Below, one piece after another: positions 42,862-55,600 of a DNA stretch of 64,000 nucleotides. Numbering within the stretch: the stretch's first letter is position 1; each line of letters begins with the position of its first letter. The stretch is from Melanocharis versteri (Eukaryota; Chordata; Aves; Passeriformes; Melanocharitidae). The DNA is taken from positions 480,354 through 544,353 of the forward strand of contig VZTG01007654.1 of the NCBI GenBank assembly GCA_013397845.1, read 5' to 3'. The position numbers and the translations under genes are program-made. The notes beneath the pieces were generated by a model. That model made no database searches. It was given only the letters and a program-made list of their open reading frames with translations, and was not told the DNA's origin.

Positions 42862-42887
42862 CTCCACGAGGGCTCCGGGAAAGAAGG
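42862..42887 (-). other. RPLP0: RPLP0 first exon (5' UTR) with 5'TOP-like start
   Basis: About 30 bases downstream of a TATA-like box the gene strand reads CCCTTCTTTCCCGGAG, a pyrimidine tract of the 5'TOP kind that marks ribosomal-protein mRNAs for mTOR-dependent translation. The exon ends GTGGAG before the donor GTGCGGGTG. It is joined to the second exon (acceptor CTGCTAG, exon from 42675), which carries the start codon at 42623-42625. Start site is inferred to within a few bases. Confidence 0.7.
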
Positions 42888-42908
42888 GCCGCAGGGCGGG
42901 CCCGTCTC

Positions 42909-42916
42909 CTTTTATA
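42909..42916 (-). promoter_or_regulatory. RPLP0: RPLP0 TATA-like box TATAAAAG
   Basis: TATAAAAG on the minus strand, about 28-31 bases upstream of the 5'TOP-like start. Three CCAAT elements lie further upstream: 42930-42934 and 42986-42990 (plus strand) and ATTGG at 42969-42973. Spacing is right for a core promoter. Confidence 0.75.
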
Positions 42917-43224
42917 CCGCGGCTCGTGACCAATCGCGGAGCGCCGCGGCTCTGCCTCCCCTCAGCCCATTGGCTGTCCTCCGCGCCAATCATCCGCCGC
43001 TCTGTGGGCAGCGCGTGACGCCAGCGGAAGGCGCGAAGGGCGCGGGAACGCGCGCGCGGCCGGGCGCGCGTCGCCCCCTGGCGGCCGGAGGAGCGCACTG
43101 CCCCCCCCGCTCCCCCCGGAGCCCCCTCAGCCCTGAGGGGGGAGGGGCCGCCCTGGGTCCGCTCCCTCACAAGCTCGGGGGCCGGAAACAATCGCGACAC
43201 AGGCGTGACAATAATGGTAAAAAT

Positions 43225-43230
43225 TTTATT
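43225..43230 (-). terminator. PXN: PXN poly(A) signal AATAAA
   Basis: Canonical AATAAA on the minus strand between the PXN stop (46353) and the RPLP0 promoter. I saw no other canonical hexamer in the 3.1 kb between; a weaker ATTAAA is at 46190-46195. Assigned to PXN by position. Confidence 0.65.
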
Positions 43231-43734
43231 GGCGTAACTGCAAGAATTTTAAATGGAGAAAAAAAAAAAGCGGAGTTAGAAGTTTACAAGGGAGGAAAGA
43301 ATCAAATAATTGTCGACCCAGCGGAGCTCCCCCCAGCCCAGCCCGGACGTGATGTGGAAGGCCTTCCCCAGCGGCAGCGCCTGGCCCGGGGGTGCACACA
43401 CAGACCCTCCCGGAGCACCTCCAGCCCCAGCCCTCGCACCCCCACACCCCAACAGCGGCTGTGCTACCCTAAAACCGCATCGGCACTGAACGAACAGGCG
43501 TTTTGGACACCCACGGCGGCGGCAGCCACCACCAGGCGTTATTTGGCAGAGTAGCATCGGTGTGATATCCCAGCACATCACACACCTGATGAAGGCAGAA
43601 GCTGAGTGTGAAATTACCTCGGTTAAGCACTCAGGCCAGAGGAGCTTCCTCTCAGCACCACGCACCCCATACAGCACCCTGCACCCAGGTGTGCCACAAG
43701 CGTCACTGACACAGCCTCAGCTAGCAGTGAGGTA

Positions 43735-43835
43735 GGTTAAAGACTCCCCAGACAGGGAAACTGAGGCACGGGATTACACAGTTTGCAGGCGTCACACAAA
43801 GTGGCAGTGCCAGAAACATCTCACCCCTCTCCAGC
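43735..43835 (+). mobile_element. Possible worn MIR SINE
   Basis: GACAGGGAAACTGAGGCACG followed by TCACACAAAGTGGCAGTGCC resembles the MIR core and 3' half (GGAAACTGAGGCAC...TCACACAGC...GTGGCAGAGC). More worn than the copy at 44375; it could be chance. Confidence 0.45.
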
Positions 43836-44374
43836 ACTTGCACACAACAGCTGTGTGTCCCCTCAGCGGCACTATGGAAGTTGACATTTTTCCAGCGAGA
43901 TAAACACACGCAGCTTAGGAACATCCATTTTAAGTCAAATAGACTTACAAGATGAAAAGGCAAATGCATAAGGACTCTTGCCTCAAGAATTTCCCAGAGC
44001 TGTGTTCAGCCCAGCTGACACAGCTCCAGTGCTCCCACAGCTCCCTCTGGCCTCACACCCACACGCTGAGGTTTGTTTGTCAGGGGCAAGCAGTGGGACA
44101 GTTTCAGTGACCTGAGCAGGGCAGCGCAGCACCGTGATGAGGTTACATGGGGCAGTAACCCGTGGCTTTCAGGGCTGGTCTCTGACACAGCCGCCCCTGG
44201 ACCCCTATAATGCACCTGCCGAGCTGCAAAACACAACCAGATGCCAATGGTGACAGAGCTGCAGCTCTCTGGAGCAGCAGTTCCAAACACCGCTCCCAGG
44301 GCTGGTACCACAGAATGCCACTGGGAATTTCAGCACAATACTTCCCTCTCCATAGCACCCTCCAGCCAGAGACC

Positions 44375-44550
44375 TAAAAGTGCTTTAGCAAACATGAACT
44401 AGGCCTCAGAATAACCTCACAAATCCAGGCTAAACTGCCCCCATTTTACAGATAGAGAAATTGAGGCACGGTAAGGTTTAGTGACTGGCCCAAAGCTGCA
44501 CAGCTAGTCAGGAACAGACTCTGTCTCCCAGTTTCTTGTCCTCAGTCACA
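44375..44550 (+). mobile_element. MIR SINE (ancient tRNA-derived element)
   Basis: Reads CCCCATTTTACAGATAGAGA, AATTGAGGCACGG, GTTTAGTGACTGGCCCAAAG and CTGCACAGCTAGTCAGGAAC in order, which is the MIR core followed by its 3' half. The preceding AATAACCTCACAA also fits. MIR elements are older than the bird-mammal split, and good copies are rare in birds. This one lies antisense in the presumed PXN 3' UTR. Confidence 0.8.
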
Positions 44551-46352
44551 AGACCTTTCTTCCACAGAAGGAAAGGAGCCCCTTCCTCAATTAACCCTGG
44601 TCTGGTTTCAGGCAGCTGAAGAGGAGAAACCAAGGGCAAAGATCTGAGCTCCTTTCCCTGTAGCATCATATTAAAACTCACTTTAACCATCCTGGAAGCT
44701 GGGCTTTGGGAGAACGGCAGGTGATTCAAATACAGCAGTTTACAGGTTACAATAAAAATCAAAATCACACTTTTAGGTGACCCAGAGGAGGAAAAAAACC
44801 CCAAGCCTATTCACAGTTCACCTGCCTGTGCTAGGGAAAAAAAAATATAAGTCACATTCCCTTCCCCATAGATTCCAGCCCCTCCCAACCCGCAACAAAA
44901 AGGAAATATTGAATGTTAGTTAGGCTTAACAAAGCGTTGAGGTTACAGATGCAGTAAGCCAGCACAACTGGCACACTGCCTAGAACAGCACAGCTTGATA
45001 TAAAAGTTGTTTTCTTAAAATCACTTCAAAACCAATTTCTGTATAAGAGGATTAAAAGTAAATTAGATATGAATTCAAAATCAGTGTAGAAATCTACAGT
45101 TCTTATCAAAGACAGGAAACAGTATTCACTTTGATAGTAAAACTCCAAGTGTGTCACGCACACCTGACCCCCAGGACTTGTTATACCAGTAACAGTCAAT
45201 ATAAAAGGTTATTGCTGTAGCATCTCTCAGTAGAACATGTTTAACAAGAGCACAGAAAAGGGAAACACCATGGGGCTGATAGGTCTCATTAGCAAACTGG
45301 AAGAAGAAAGGATATAAATTTAGGATTTTTTTTTCCTGTCTTCTTAAACCCTTCCTTCTCCCCACTCTTGTGACAGATTCAGGCCCTGATAGATGGGAGA
45401 GTTTCAGGCCAGATAAACACACGCACGCCACACTCGCTCATGACAGGGATGGATGAAAAAGGCTGCTCTAACCTCTCTGCACCTGTGTTTAAAGAAGGGC
45501 TGATGCCTCCTCCTCTCTCCCAGGAGCAGCACGTGAGGGGAGCAGGTGCCCTGAGCTGGCCTGGGTGCCTATGGAGCTGCCTGGCATGGGATGTCCCCCC
45601 AGGAGAGCACAATAGTGCTGAGGGATGGGCAGGGCTTACCCCACCTCCTGCTCCCGTGTGCTGAGAAAAGGCCTTGAGAAAGGGAGTAACAAACTAGGGA
45701 AAAAAAGAAAAACACCCCACACAGTAACATCGTGATTCCTGTTGATTAAAAAAAAGAGTAAGTGGTATTATCTCCTTACAGTGTAATGGAACTGGAGAGA
45801 CCCTTGCAGGGTCTTGGCTGCCTGTGCTGATGCTCTAGTCTCAGCGAGTCACACACACCATGTGACTCTGTGAGCAGAGCCAGGGTGGCACTGAGGTCAC
45901 AGGGTGCCCTCGCTGTGCTGTCACTCACCCTGCCCACATGCAGGCAAAAGTCTGAGAAGGAGGTGTCAAAGCAGAGGATTGTGGTGTCTGCAAGTGTCAC
46001 GATTTGCCCAGAGAGCTGACACAGGCTGAAATGTACTGGCAAAGCCTCCTGCTGCCAGGAGGGGGCTGGGAAAATCTCCCTGTTAGAGCCCTGGAGCTAA
46101 GCTCCGCTGTCAGTCACACAGACACACACACACACCATAATGAGGGATCTCAGCCTCTCTCTACTGAGACACAGCAAGGGCGTTTCCAGTTTAATGGTCC
46201 ATCTCATCTCTGGATCTACTGCCTCTCCATAGCGGCACTCCCCACCCCCCACCCCCCTGCCTGGTAAGGTTCCTAAATCACAGTAATGTTCAGAGAGACA
46301 GAACTGCCAAGGGGGTGGCAGAAAGATGCTTTAGCGCCCATTTATGGTGCCT

Positions 46353-46619
46353 CTAACAGAAGAGCTTGAGGAAGCAGTTCTGGCAGTAGGGCTTGTCGTT
46401 CTGCTCTTTGAAGGTTCCTTTGTTGAGTTGCTTGAGGCAGAAGGCACAGACAAAGTGTTCGGGGTGGAATTTCTTGCCCATAGCAGTGATGCAGCGTCCT
46501 GTGATGGGCTTCTGGCAGCCGGAGCAGAGCGAGCCGCGGCGCTCGTGGTAATGCACCTCGCAGTAGGGCTGCCCGTCGTGCTCGAAGAAGCTGCCGTTGA
46601 TGAACGGGGTGAAACATTC
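46353..46619 (-). CDS. PXN: PXN last coding exon, rest of LIM3 and LIM4
   Basis: Encodes ECFTPFINGSFFEHDGQPYC, EVHYHERRGSLC, then CSGCQKPITGRCITAMGKKF, HPEHFVCAFC and NDKPYCQNCFLKLFC followed by TAG. All LIM3 and LIM4 zinc ligands are present. LIM4 contributes to membrane and adhesion targeting in mammals. The plus-strand open frame over the same bases is a shadow. Confidence 0.98.
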   Translation of the reverse strand, partial: ECFTPFINGSFFEHDGQPYCEVHYHERRGSLCSGCQKPITGRCITAMGKKFHPEHFVCAFCLKQLNKGTFKEQNDKPYCQNCFLKLFC

Positions 46620-49600
46620 CTGCAGCAGGACAAAGCAGAGGGGACAGGTTGTATGAGAAGCTGGGGTGGAGGGGAGGGGCAGCACCACAAGCGTCCTCTG
46701 CTCTATGGCACAGACCAGCTGTGCTGTGGGCAGGTGAACTGCTGCCTTCCAGCACTGTCCTGTTATGCAGAGCCAAACTCTGTCCATCATGAAGAGTTTC
46801 CAAAAAAAGGCTAAGAAACGGACAGATACAGACACAAGCAAGGGAATTAACCAGCTCCTTCACCCAGCTGGCTTCATTTCTACAAAGAAAATACTATGGA
46901 TGAGCTACCAGATGTGTTTACCCAGGAAAAAACAGAACATTCCTCCCCTAAGATGGGAAACACTGCAGCACCTTTCCCTTTTTTTTTTTTTCCCTCACTC
47001 CAGCTTCCCCACAAGGGCAAGCAGAAGAAAGGACCAACACAGACTTTCATGCAGCAGAATTCTGATGAGCATGGGACTGATTCCAGCTGAGAAAATCAGG
47101 CACAATTAATCTTTATCAGCGACCTCTCCAGAATGGCTGGCATTAGGCAGGTACACTCTGCAAAGCATTGTCCAGCCTGAAACATTTCCACCAGTTACAC
47201 ATGGCTCACTGCTGGGAGAAACTGTTTGTGCTATAGTGCTAATGATGTTGAATAGACAAGGGGAAGAGGATACACCAGCCATGTGCTAGTAAGTGTCCAG
47301 AGATGCTCCCTCCCCCTCAGCGTCAGGCAGCTGAGGACCCTTCACTGCAGAACCTGCAACAGAAGCACCCACCATCCCCACCAGCCTGGGGAGACTCCTC
47401 TCCTTGTGGGAGTGGGAAACTGAGGCAGCAGAGTAAGGGAGAGAGTTAAGGACACTGCCAGATTTACCAAATGTATCAGCAACAAGACCCAGAGGAGAAG
47501 CCGGTTTCCTGAGTCCTGGTTTTGCTGTCCTCTTCCCCAGGGAGGACACTGAGTATCACACACAGCTGGATCCCAGTGTGTGGACAGGAGTCCAGCAAAC
47601 AGCATGCAGAGCTTTGGGCAGCTGAACACTTGCAATACTGGGGAAATGCAGGCTGCCTGCAGCGAGTCCAAGACTTTACCAATGCTGACAGTTACTTCAG
47701 TAAACAGTTTCTTCCCTCAGTCAGCAGGACAGCTGAAAAGTTTGCCCTGCTTTTGCAGAAACAGGAAGAGAATCACATCTTGTGGCCTGGAAGAAATCCG
47801 TGTCGGCCCCACTAATTTAGGCCACAGCAGGGGGAAAGGAAAACAGAACTGCTTGATAAAGTCTCAGTCTCTGCACGAGAAGGCAGAGCTCCCCCCAGCC
47901 CCAGTCAGGCACAGCTTCTGCCTCACTCTGCACACCACTGCAGGAGCCACAGACAGTCCCAACAGGCTGGTGACCGTCTGCTCTGAGCATCGCACCAGGA
48001 ATCAGTAGCTTGTGGTTCTAGCTGCTTGATCTGGTTTCTGCCTTCTCTCCCACTCTAGGAAACAGCGGCTGGTTTGGCTCATTTCTTGGGGATGGTAAGA
48101 GTTAATATTTGCAATGCTCTCTGAAAGACTGCCAAACATTTAATCTGCAGTATTCCTGTTTATTATGCCTGTTCTATGGAACCTGCCACTATTTCACTGA
48201 CTTGCATGTTTGTCTGAACAAGGTCACTCTCATTAGTTTACATTGTCAGATGGAGCATGGGAGGAAGATCCTCAAAATCTGATTGCTGAGGCAAGTGCTC
48301 AGAGAGAAGCTTAGCTTATAATTATTTAAAGGTCACAGAAAATATCTCTGTTTATCTGTGAGCTGCTGCAAAAGCCCATAGTTGCAGCTGGGAACAGAAA
48401 GAGCAAAGCAACTCAAAAGTTTAATATAAACAGACAGAGAACAAGAAGGTGTTTGGTTGCTGACACATTTTTATATTGTGGGGCTGGCTGCCCTTCACTA
48501 CCCCACAGACACCTTTCCCTGATATGGGACCGGATATGTCAGGGTGGAAACAAGAGGGGTCATACAGCAGCAGCAAAGGACCGTGGGTCTCTTACCCGAC
48601 AGACAAAGCACTCGGGGTGCCACAGGGTGTTCAAGGCAGAGATGTAGTTTTCCAGGATAGCCCGGGCACAGCCTCCACACTTGGGAGCAAACATATCAAA
48701 GTAGTCCTTGCGGCAATAGGCTTTGCCATCCTTCTCGTGAAATCCTGCCAAAGGAGAGGAGAAGCAAAGGGATCAGCTCCCCATCTTCACCTGTGGCCAC
48801 ACGAACTGTGCAGGGTAACCCCTGTGGGTAGGATCATCCTTTGCCCTGCTAACACACAGCAGCTACAGCTGTTCCTTGTTCTGTTCCCATCCCAGCACAG
48901 GCATGTTCTTCCTCCCCAGGGAGAAGCCGTGATTACTGGCAGCATCCCTCCCCCATAAACAGCTCCCTTGGAACTCCAGTAGCTCCCCTGTGATGTCTCA
49001 GGCTGTACCCCAGCAGCAGCTCTGCCTCACACCCTTGTCTCCAGTTCAGGGGGGAGATTGCTTTCCCCTTGCATAAACCAGCAATACCTTCAGGTCCAAA
49101 GAAAGCTCCACACTGAGCACAGAAAAAGTGTTCAGGGTGCCATGTCCTGTCCAAAGCCGTCACCACTTTCTGTTCAGAAAAAAACACAAAGTGCAGGTCA
49201 CGTAAATGATGGCTTCAGCTTGGAGGTGAGTAAGGGGGGGCTGGAGAGAGGGGAGAACACATGAATGTTGGTGCTGACAAGAGCAAGCATTAAAATAGAC
49301 TGCCCTTTAGAAAGCAGAGTCAATTCGCCCCTGCCTCTGGCTCGTTCAGACTTTCCCACTGCACACTTTTTTTACCCTAAAAGGATCTTAGGCACTGCTT
49401 CCTCCCTTACACAGGGCCCCATCCAGTCCTCAGGACCAGCACTGGTGCCTGTTACCACAGGCTACCAACAACAAAAGCTGAGGAAATCATTACCAGAATG
49501 ATGGAGCAATGTGGGGTTCTGAAGGAATTTCAGCAAAGCTAAGAGAGACTAACTCCACCCACTAGTGTAAGAATTTGACTGTGCCAAGTTGTTTCCTTTT

Positions 49601-52600
49601 CAAAGCAAGGACAAAACAAATACAGAAATCCCTGAACAAAATCTTCCACCCAGGATACACGGGTGAAGTGAAATTTTAACACCTAGGCCTGCAGCAACTT
49701 GCCAGGACCATGGCTCCCCCAAGGAACTCACATCAAGGATGGGCCCGTTGCAGTAGTAGCAGCGAGGAGAGAAGAGGTTGTGATAGTCCTTCTCGCAGTA
49801 GGGCTGCCCATCCCGCTCAAAGAAGTTCCGGGAACCAATCTCCTCCTGGCAGTGGGTGCAGACGAAGTGCTCAGGGTGCCAGGTTTTCCCCATGGCTGTA
49901 ACCACCTGTTGGGAAGACAAATTATGGAGAACAACTCTATCTCTCCCTCCCCTAGACCACAAGACAAGATACCAGCTGGAGGTCAGCAAGAATGACAAGT
50001 TCTACTACTCAAGTGAGCCCTGGACTGGGGTAGCATGAAAACTGAATTACCTATCATCTCAGGAGAGGGCAGTCCCTCAGGGGCAGGGTAGAGGTCACTG
50101 GAGGAGCTTACAGCGTACCTAGCCAGTGGATAAATAGAGTACTTCAGTTTCTCCAGCATCTCCAGTCTCTCCAGCCTCACGAAACAGCCCTCCCCGTTAC
50201 TCCCAGCTGCAGCCCAGGGTTCACCAATGAGGCAGCACCTTCAACTCACCTGCCCAGCAATAGGCTTCTTGCAGGCTCCACAGACACCTTTGGCAACTGT
50301 AGCTACACCCAGTTTATTCAGGTCAGACTGAAGACTTCCCAACATGGTATCCAGCTGACTGCCAGGCTTGGAGGCTGTGGATGGAGGGGAGTTACTCCCG
50401 GCTTTTCCCTGTGCCATGAACTGCAAGGAAGAGAAAACAAATACTGTAAGGTGAATGCTGCTGTGCTTATCAGATAAATGGCTGCTGTTGCTGCCAGTGG
50501 CTCCTCTGCAGAGACAGACAGGAGTCAGCTACGCTCTCTGAAGAAGCTGGTGAGAGCCAGGATCAAGTACACACATGTATTCTGTCCACGCAGAGACATG
50601 CAGAGAACCTGGGATATGTAACAGCAGAGCTGTGAACTGAGGATTTGATTTTCCTTCACTGCACATACAGCAGAAGTCACCAGCACATCCCAGGCACTCA
50701 GTACAGTGCTCTCTAAGCCTCTGCCAAAAATCTCCCTTTACCTCATCAGTTCCTGGCCAGCTGACAAAGCAGACGCCATCCAGAGGGCCCCTTCTCCTTG
50801 ACCTCTCTCCATTCTTATGCTCTTGCTCTCAGTTGTCTCTCTGATAGAGATGCTCTTCTCTCCCTCATCTCACCTCCCTTTCAGCTAGAAAATCTTCTCC
50901 CTTTGCACCACCCTCGGCACATCTGTTTGCCAAGTCTCTCTCTCACTCTCAGGTGGTTCTCATCCCATGCCTGAGCTAAGCAACTGGAAGCAGGAAGGAA
51001 GCAACTCCCTCCCAGCTGGCTGCTGTTTACCTACAGAGAGGGCAGTGCATCCCCGGCAGACAGGGCTGCCACGTGTATTGTAGTTGGAAATGCACTGATG
51101 GGGGGAAGGGGATTTGGATACTTGTCTCAGAGGCTGTTTCTGAAACTCACACCACCACAGCACACATGGCTTGGAAAGGCTTCCCAGAGGAAGGGAGAAA
51201 TGTTTTTCTGAGGTTCGTAACTTATAAATAAAGCATATGTTCTCCTTGGCCACCACAGCCCCCTTTGCAGAAAAACCCCAGCAAGGAAATAGAGATTATT
51301 TTACCTGACTTGGCACTGCCATAGCTACTGTCAGGTTTAGGGACACACAAAGAAGTCATGTTTGGAGCACGTTTTCTTTTACTAAGAGAGTAAATTAAAA
51401 CAGACAAAATCTACGCCTATGAACAACCCACCGGTCTGCTGCCAGCATAGCCAAAGGAGCAGGGACATGCTGAAGTGCTCCAAGCCTTGGCAGGCCCTGC
51501 CCTTCCAGCCACAGGAGGAGCTCTATTCCCTGTCCCGCAGCTGCTTGTCCTTGCAGTTGACCAGTTTACTCAATGACAAATCCTGGTATAAACATTCCCA
51601 TGACATACATGAATTTAGCTGCTTTTACACACTCATCCACACACTCCCCAGCCTTACCTCACATGCAGCATGACTCCCAATGGATCCTAACGCACAGCTG
51701 TTCCCCTCCTCTCTCCTCCCATAACTTGCAACCTCTCCTAGTCCAGCAGCACAGAGCAGCCCCATCACACCCCAGTGCCCTCAGCCTAAAACAAACCCTT
51801 CACCACACAGCAGACATTTGCTACCAAAAACTGTTACAATAACTGTCTCCAAAGCACACACACAAGTGCAAGGATACTCTCACAGAGGGAGACAACAGGT
51901 CTTTGGAGACAAAGCCTGTCCAGAGCCCCAGGATAAAGCCCAGGCTTCCTGCATGGTGCAGCAGGAGGAAAAGGGCTGCACTGTGTGGAAAGAATCACCG
52001 CTTCTCTTGCTCTAGCCAGGGGTTACGGCCACGCAAGGCAGGCACAGATGTCACACACAAGTGATAAATACCATCCAGGGAGAACGGAGATGAGATGAAT
52101 TCAACATGTAGCAACAGAGCACTTCAACCCTGTAGTGACCTGTAGGGTCACTACACTCCTGCCAGTCACAGCTGACCCCAGAGCAGGCACAAATGCCTGT
52201 GCACACCTCCATTTCTAGCTGGGCTGGCCATCCAGCCTTTCTGGCAGCTCACAAATGAACGAGGTTTGTTTCCACCGCCTGTACATAATGCCTGCTGTTT
52301 GCAGGGGACACTCAGCACAGCATCCACATAACCTCATCATGCAAAGGCCTTTCAAATTCCCACCCTTCACCCATGAGATTTGCCATCACTCAAGTTCAGA
52401 GAGGAGCTCTACGAGCAGCAAACCATGCAACTACAGGATATTATCCACATTAATGGTGCTGGGAGCTCCAGGAGTAGCACACTCATCAACCAGAAGAGCA
52501 CACACCATGCTGAGGAAACAGAAAGGGGATCCTGCCTTGTCAGGGGCTGCGGGGCCCCGGGGTGCAGGAGCAGCCAACAGACTGGCGCTGCGGACGAGGG

Positions 52601-55600
52601 GAGGAGCAGAGGTCACCTGAAAAGTACAACAGGTCAAGGTGCAGAGGTGTTTCCTTGCTCACTGCTTGAGAGCTGCCTGTACACTAACACTGCACTGCAC
52701 ACATACGCTAAGACCTCCCCACCTCCCCACAGCCCTTCTCTGGCAGGAGATGCAGAACCCAGGTCTTGACCATGCCACCTCCTCCCCCAAATCCACTGAT
52801 ACTGTGGACACCTGCCTCAAAGGGCAAACACAGGAAGGACTGCTGAGCTGCTCCTTCCAGCATGGATGTTCTGCCATCTTTTACTCCCCCACTTCAGAGA
52901 GATTGTGGCAGGGAGAGCTGCAGGCTGTGTTTCAGAGTTACCTTCTTAATCTCAGAGGGAAATAACAGTCCCTGCTGCACAAAGCGACTGTCAGGACACA
53001 CAGGACTCACATATCCCAGCAAGTTATTGCACAGTCATGTACTGTGCAGTGCTACAGCTGGGATTAGATATTGTCCATGAGTCCTCTCTCCCATCCAGCA
53101 GTTCATAACAGCCTTTACCTGAACACTGTATCTACTGAGCTGTCAAATTACAAGCAGTAGTTGGATTGGGAAATACTGCTAGAAACAAAAACCAGAACAG
53201 AGAAGCCTGCCTGTATTTCTGGGAAGAAAGCTTCATCTTCAGTCTGACAGCCAACAGAGACAACTGCCTTGGTGCTAGGGGTCCAGGTCTGGGGAGAACA
53301 GGAATGTTTGGGATCTTCATTAGGAGGGGTGCCCACAACAGAAACCTCATGATAATCATTATCAGAAGGTTCCCACTGAAAGAGAGGCTGAGGAGCCAAG
53401 CTGAAGGAAGAGGAAGAGACTGGACTAGGAGCTGGGGTAGATGACACATGGGAAGGCTGAGGTGGGAGTGAGAGAAGAGGTGCAGGGCCACAGGCAGGAG
53501 AAGGAGCAGCGTTAGCAGGGACTATCTTTGCAGCTTCTTTGGAAGGCTGGAGCTGGGAGGAGGCTGGAACAGAGATTGTCCTCCTGGGGAGGAGTGGGGA
53601 TTCTGGAGGAAAAACCACCTAGAAAGACAGGGAGGAAGAAGAAAGGTGAATAAATCCAAAGAGGAACCAACAAGCACTTCCTTTAATAGGAAGGCTGGCT
53701 GCTACCGGTATGTTTATCTAAGGGGAAAAAGCAGCAAGAAAGAGAAGGGAACTAGAAAAGGTGCTGCTCAGTGTAGCTCAAGGAAGAGCACCATCTCATT
53801 TATCCCCAGAAAGGCCTGCACAGGTACAGCACTGGGCAAAACAAAGCACGCCTCTATGTCAGGCTTCCCAGTGCAGTTTTAAAAATAATCCCCACACGGA
53901 CATTCGAGATGTGATAGCAGCAGACTGCATCAACAGATACCATCAGCAGCTCCCTCACATCCCACTCCAATTCTTAAACATCCAGAACTAGGACCCTGTG
54001 CTGCTTTCCTTCTCAGGCCAGACAAGGGTGAATAGAAAGAGTTAGTTCTTCATTTTGTGTCCTTTAGGATGCTCAGAAACTCAATCTGCACCTCCACACA
54101 ATGCCATCTGGACAGAGGGACATGCTGGAATTTCCCAGCGCGTGTGACCCTGCTTTCTACCTTCTCTACTTGCTGTTCACCACTCTGCTCTTCCCCCCGG
54201 GGCCTGGCAGTGACAATGACCCCCTCTGTCAGCCAGGCATCCTGGCTTTGCCATTCTTCCTGCTCCTGGTTATCGATGCCCAGTTTGTCCTGAAGCTCCT
54301 CGATCAAGCGATCTTGGGACTCAGTCTTGTGGAATATGGCAGGACCTAGTTTACGCCTTGGAGAGAGGTCCCGAGACATGGGATGCACATTCGAAGTCTC
54401 TTTTGTCCTCTTGATTAAAGATTTAATCTAAATGACAAAGGCAATAGTATCAGCAGAGAAGAGCAATGTCAGAGCAAGCCCCAAGATGCAACAGCACAAA
54501 CTCAAAGACATTAGTGACAACTGTGAGCAGGAAGAGTGATGGCATTTATTCCACAATGCCAAAATTCTTCTTGGCACAGCCCAGAACAGTGACTCAGTGC
54601 AAGGAAAAACCCTGTAAGGATAATCACAGCAGCCAAAAATAACTGTCTAGAAAAGGAAGGGAAAGATTAACCAGTGGGAAGCCAAGATAGGAGGTGCAGC
54701 ATGAGCACTCCACTGAGCATTACAGAAACCTCAGCATCACAAGGGCACAGAGCTGCCTCTCTGCGTTTGCCCTTGACAGGCACAAGGCTCTTGGTCAGAG
54801 ATGTCTGGTGCACAAAGTGTACTTCCAGCACGGGAAGGAACACTAACAGCTCCAGTAACGAGACCTAAAAAGGCAAGCAGAGCAGAGGAGCTGCCATCCC
54901 AATCAGTAGCATGAAACAGCCCTTTCAGCTTTTTGGAGGTCTCCGTGGACTGAGCCTTACCCCAGTTAGGGAATAAAAGCCCATTTCACAAGGAAGTCCC
55001 AACAAAGTGCCATGATCTGTGCTGCTGAACCACATGCAGGAGAGACCACAAGATAAAGCCGGGGGTTGTGAAGCCCTGTGACATGCAGCTGTCAGTGACA
55101 CCGCTCAGAGCCCATGCTGTTAGTGAGGTGAGCCTGGGCACACTCACGGCACACACACACTGTTAGCGTGCTGGCAGAACAGTCCTGGCTAGGACTCGCC
55201 CTCCTCCTACATTCACTCAGTGCCTGCCTGGCCTGACGCAGAAATCCTCTCAATGGGTGGTTTGGAGACACATGGCAGATCCCATTCAGCTTTCCCAAAG
55301 TTTTCAGGAGATTCCGGAGTGACTGAAGAGCTTCTGAACTGCTCATTTTCCTGGTCTCCTCTGGCCTTGTTCATGTCAGCAGTACCTGCCTTCCTAGGAG
55401 TTCTGTCTCTGCCCTGCCTGTTCTTGCCCAGATCAGGACGGTTGTGCACCTTGGTTTCATGTGGCACTTCAGCTCTTAGCTCCTGCCCTTGTTCCACTAC
55501 AAAGCCTAACTGGTTTTTAGTGTCTGGGAAGACATCCCACCGATCCAGGGCAACAACAGAAGGTTCATTAACAGAATCCAAAACATTGTCATTCTTTGCA

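Larger units (their letters stand above)
43205..46352 (-). other. PXN: PXN 3' UTR (inferred, about 3.1 kb)
   Basis: Sequence between the PXN stop codon and the first canonical poly(A) signal downstream. No other gene is visible in it. It contains one clear and one weaker MIR-type SINE (44375-44550, 43735-43835) and a short CA run at 46121-46135. If the weak ATTAAA at 46190-46195 is used, a short UTR of about 170 bases is also possible. Confidence 0.6.

Noticed and set aside
42652..43554. 300-codon open frame on the plus strand
   Set aside because: It runs through the RPLP0 CpG island, antisense to the RPLP0 promoter, with Pro/Arg/Ala-rich composition typical of GC-rich DNA and no conserved motif.
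46344..46814. 156-codon plus-strand frame over the last PXN exon
   Set aside because: It is the antisense shadow of the LIM3/LIM4 coding sequence.
51311..51380. Small exon-like stretch in a PXN intron (MTSLCVPKPDSSYGSAKS, donor GTAAAA)
   Set aside because: The acceptor gives an immediate stop in phase 0 and the donor leaves the wrong phase for the LD5 exon.
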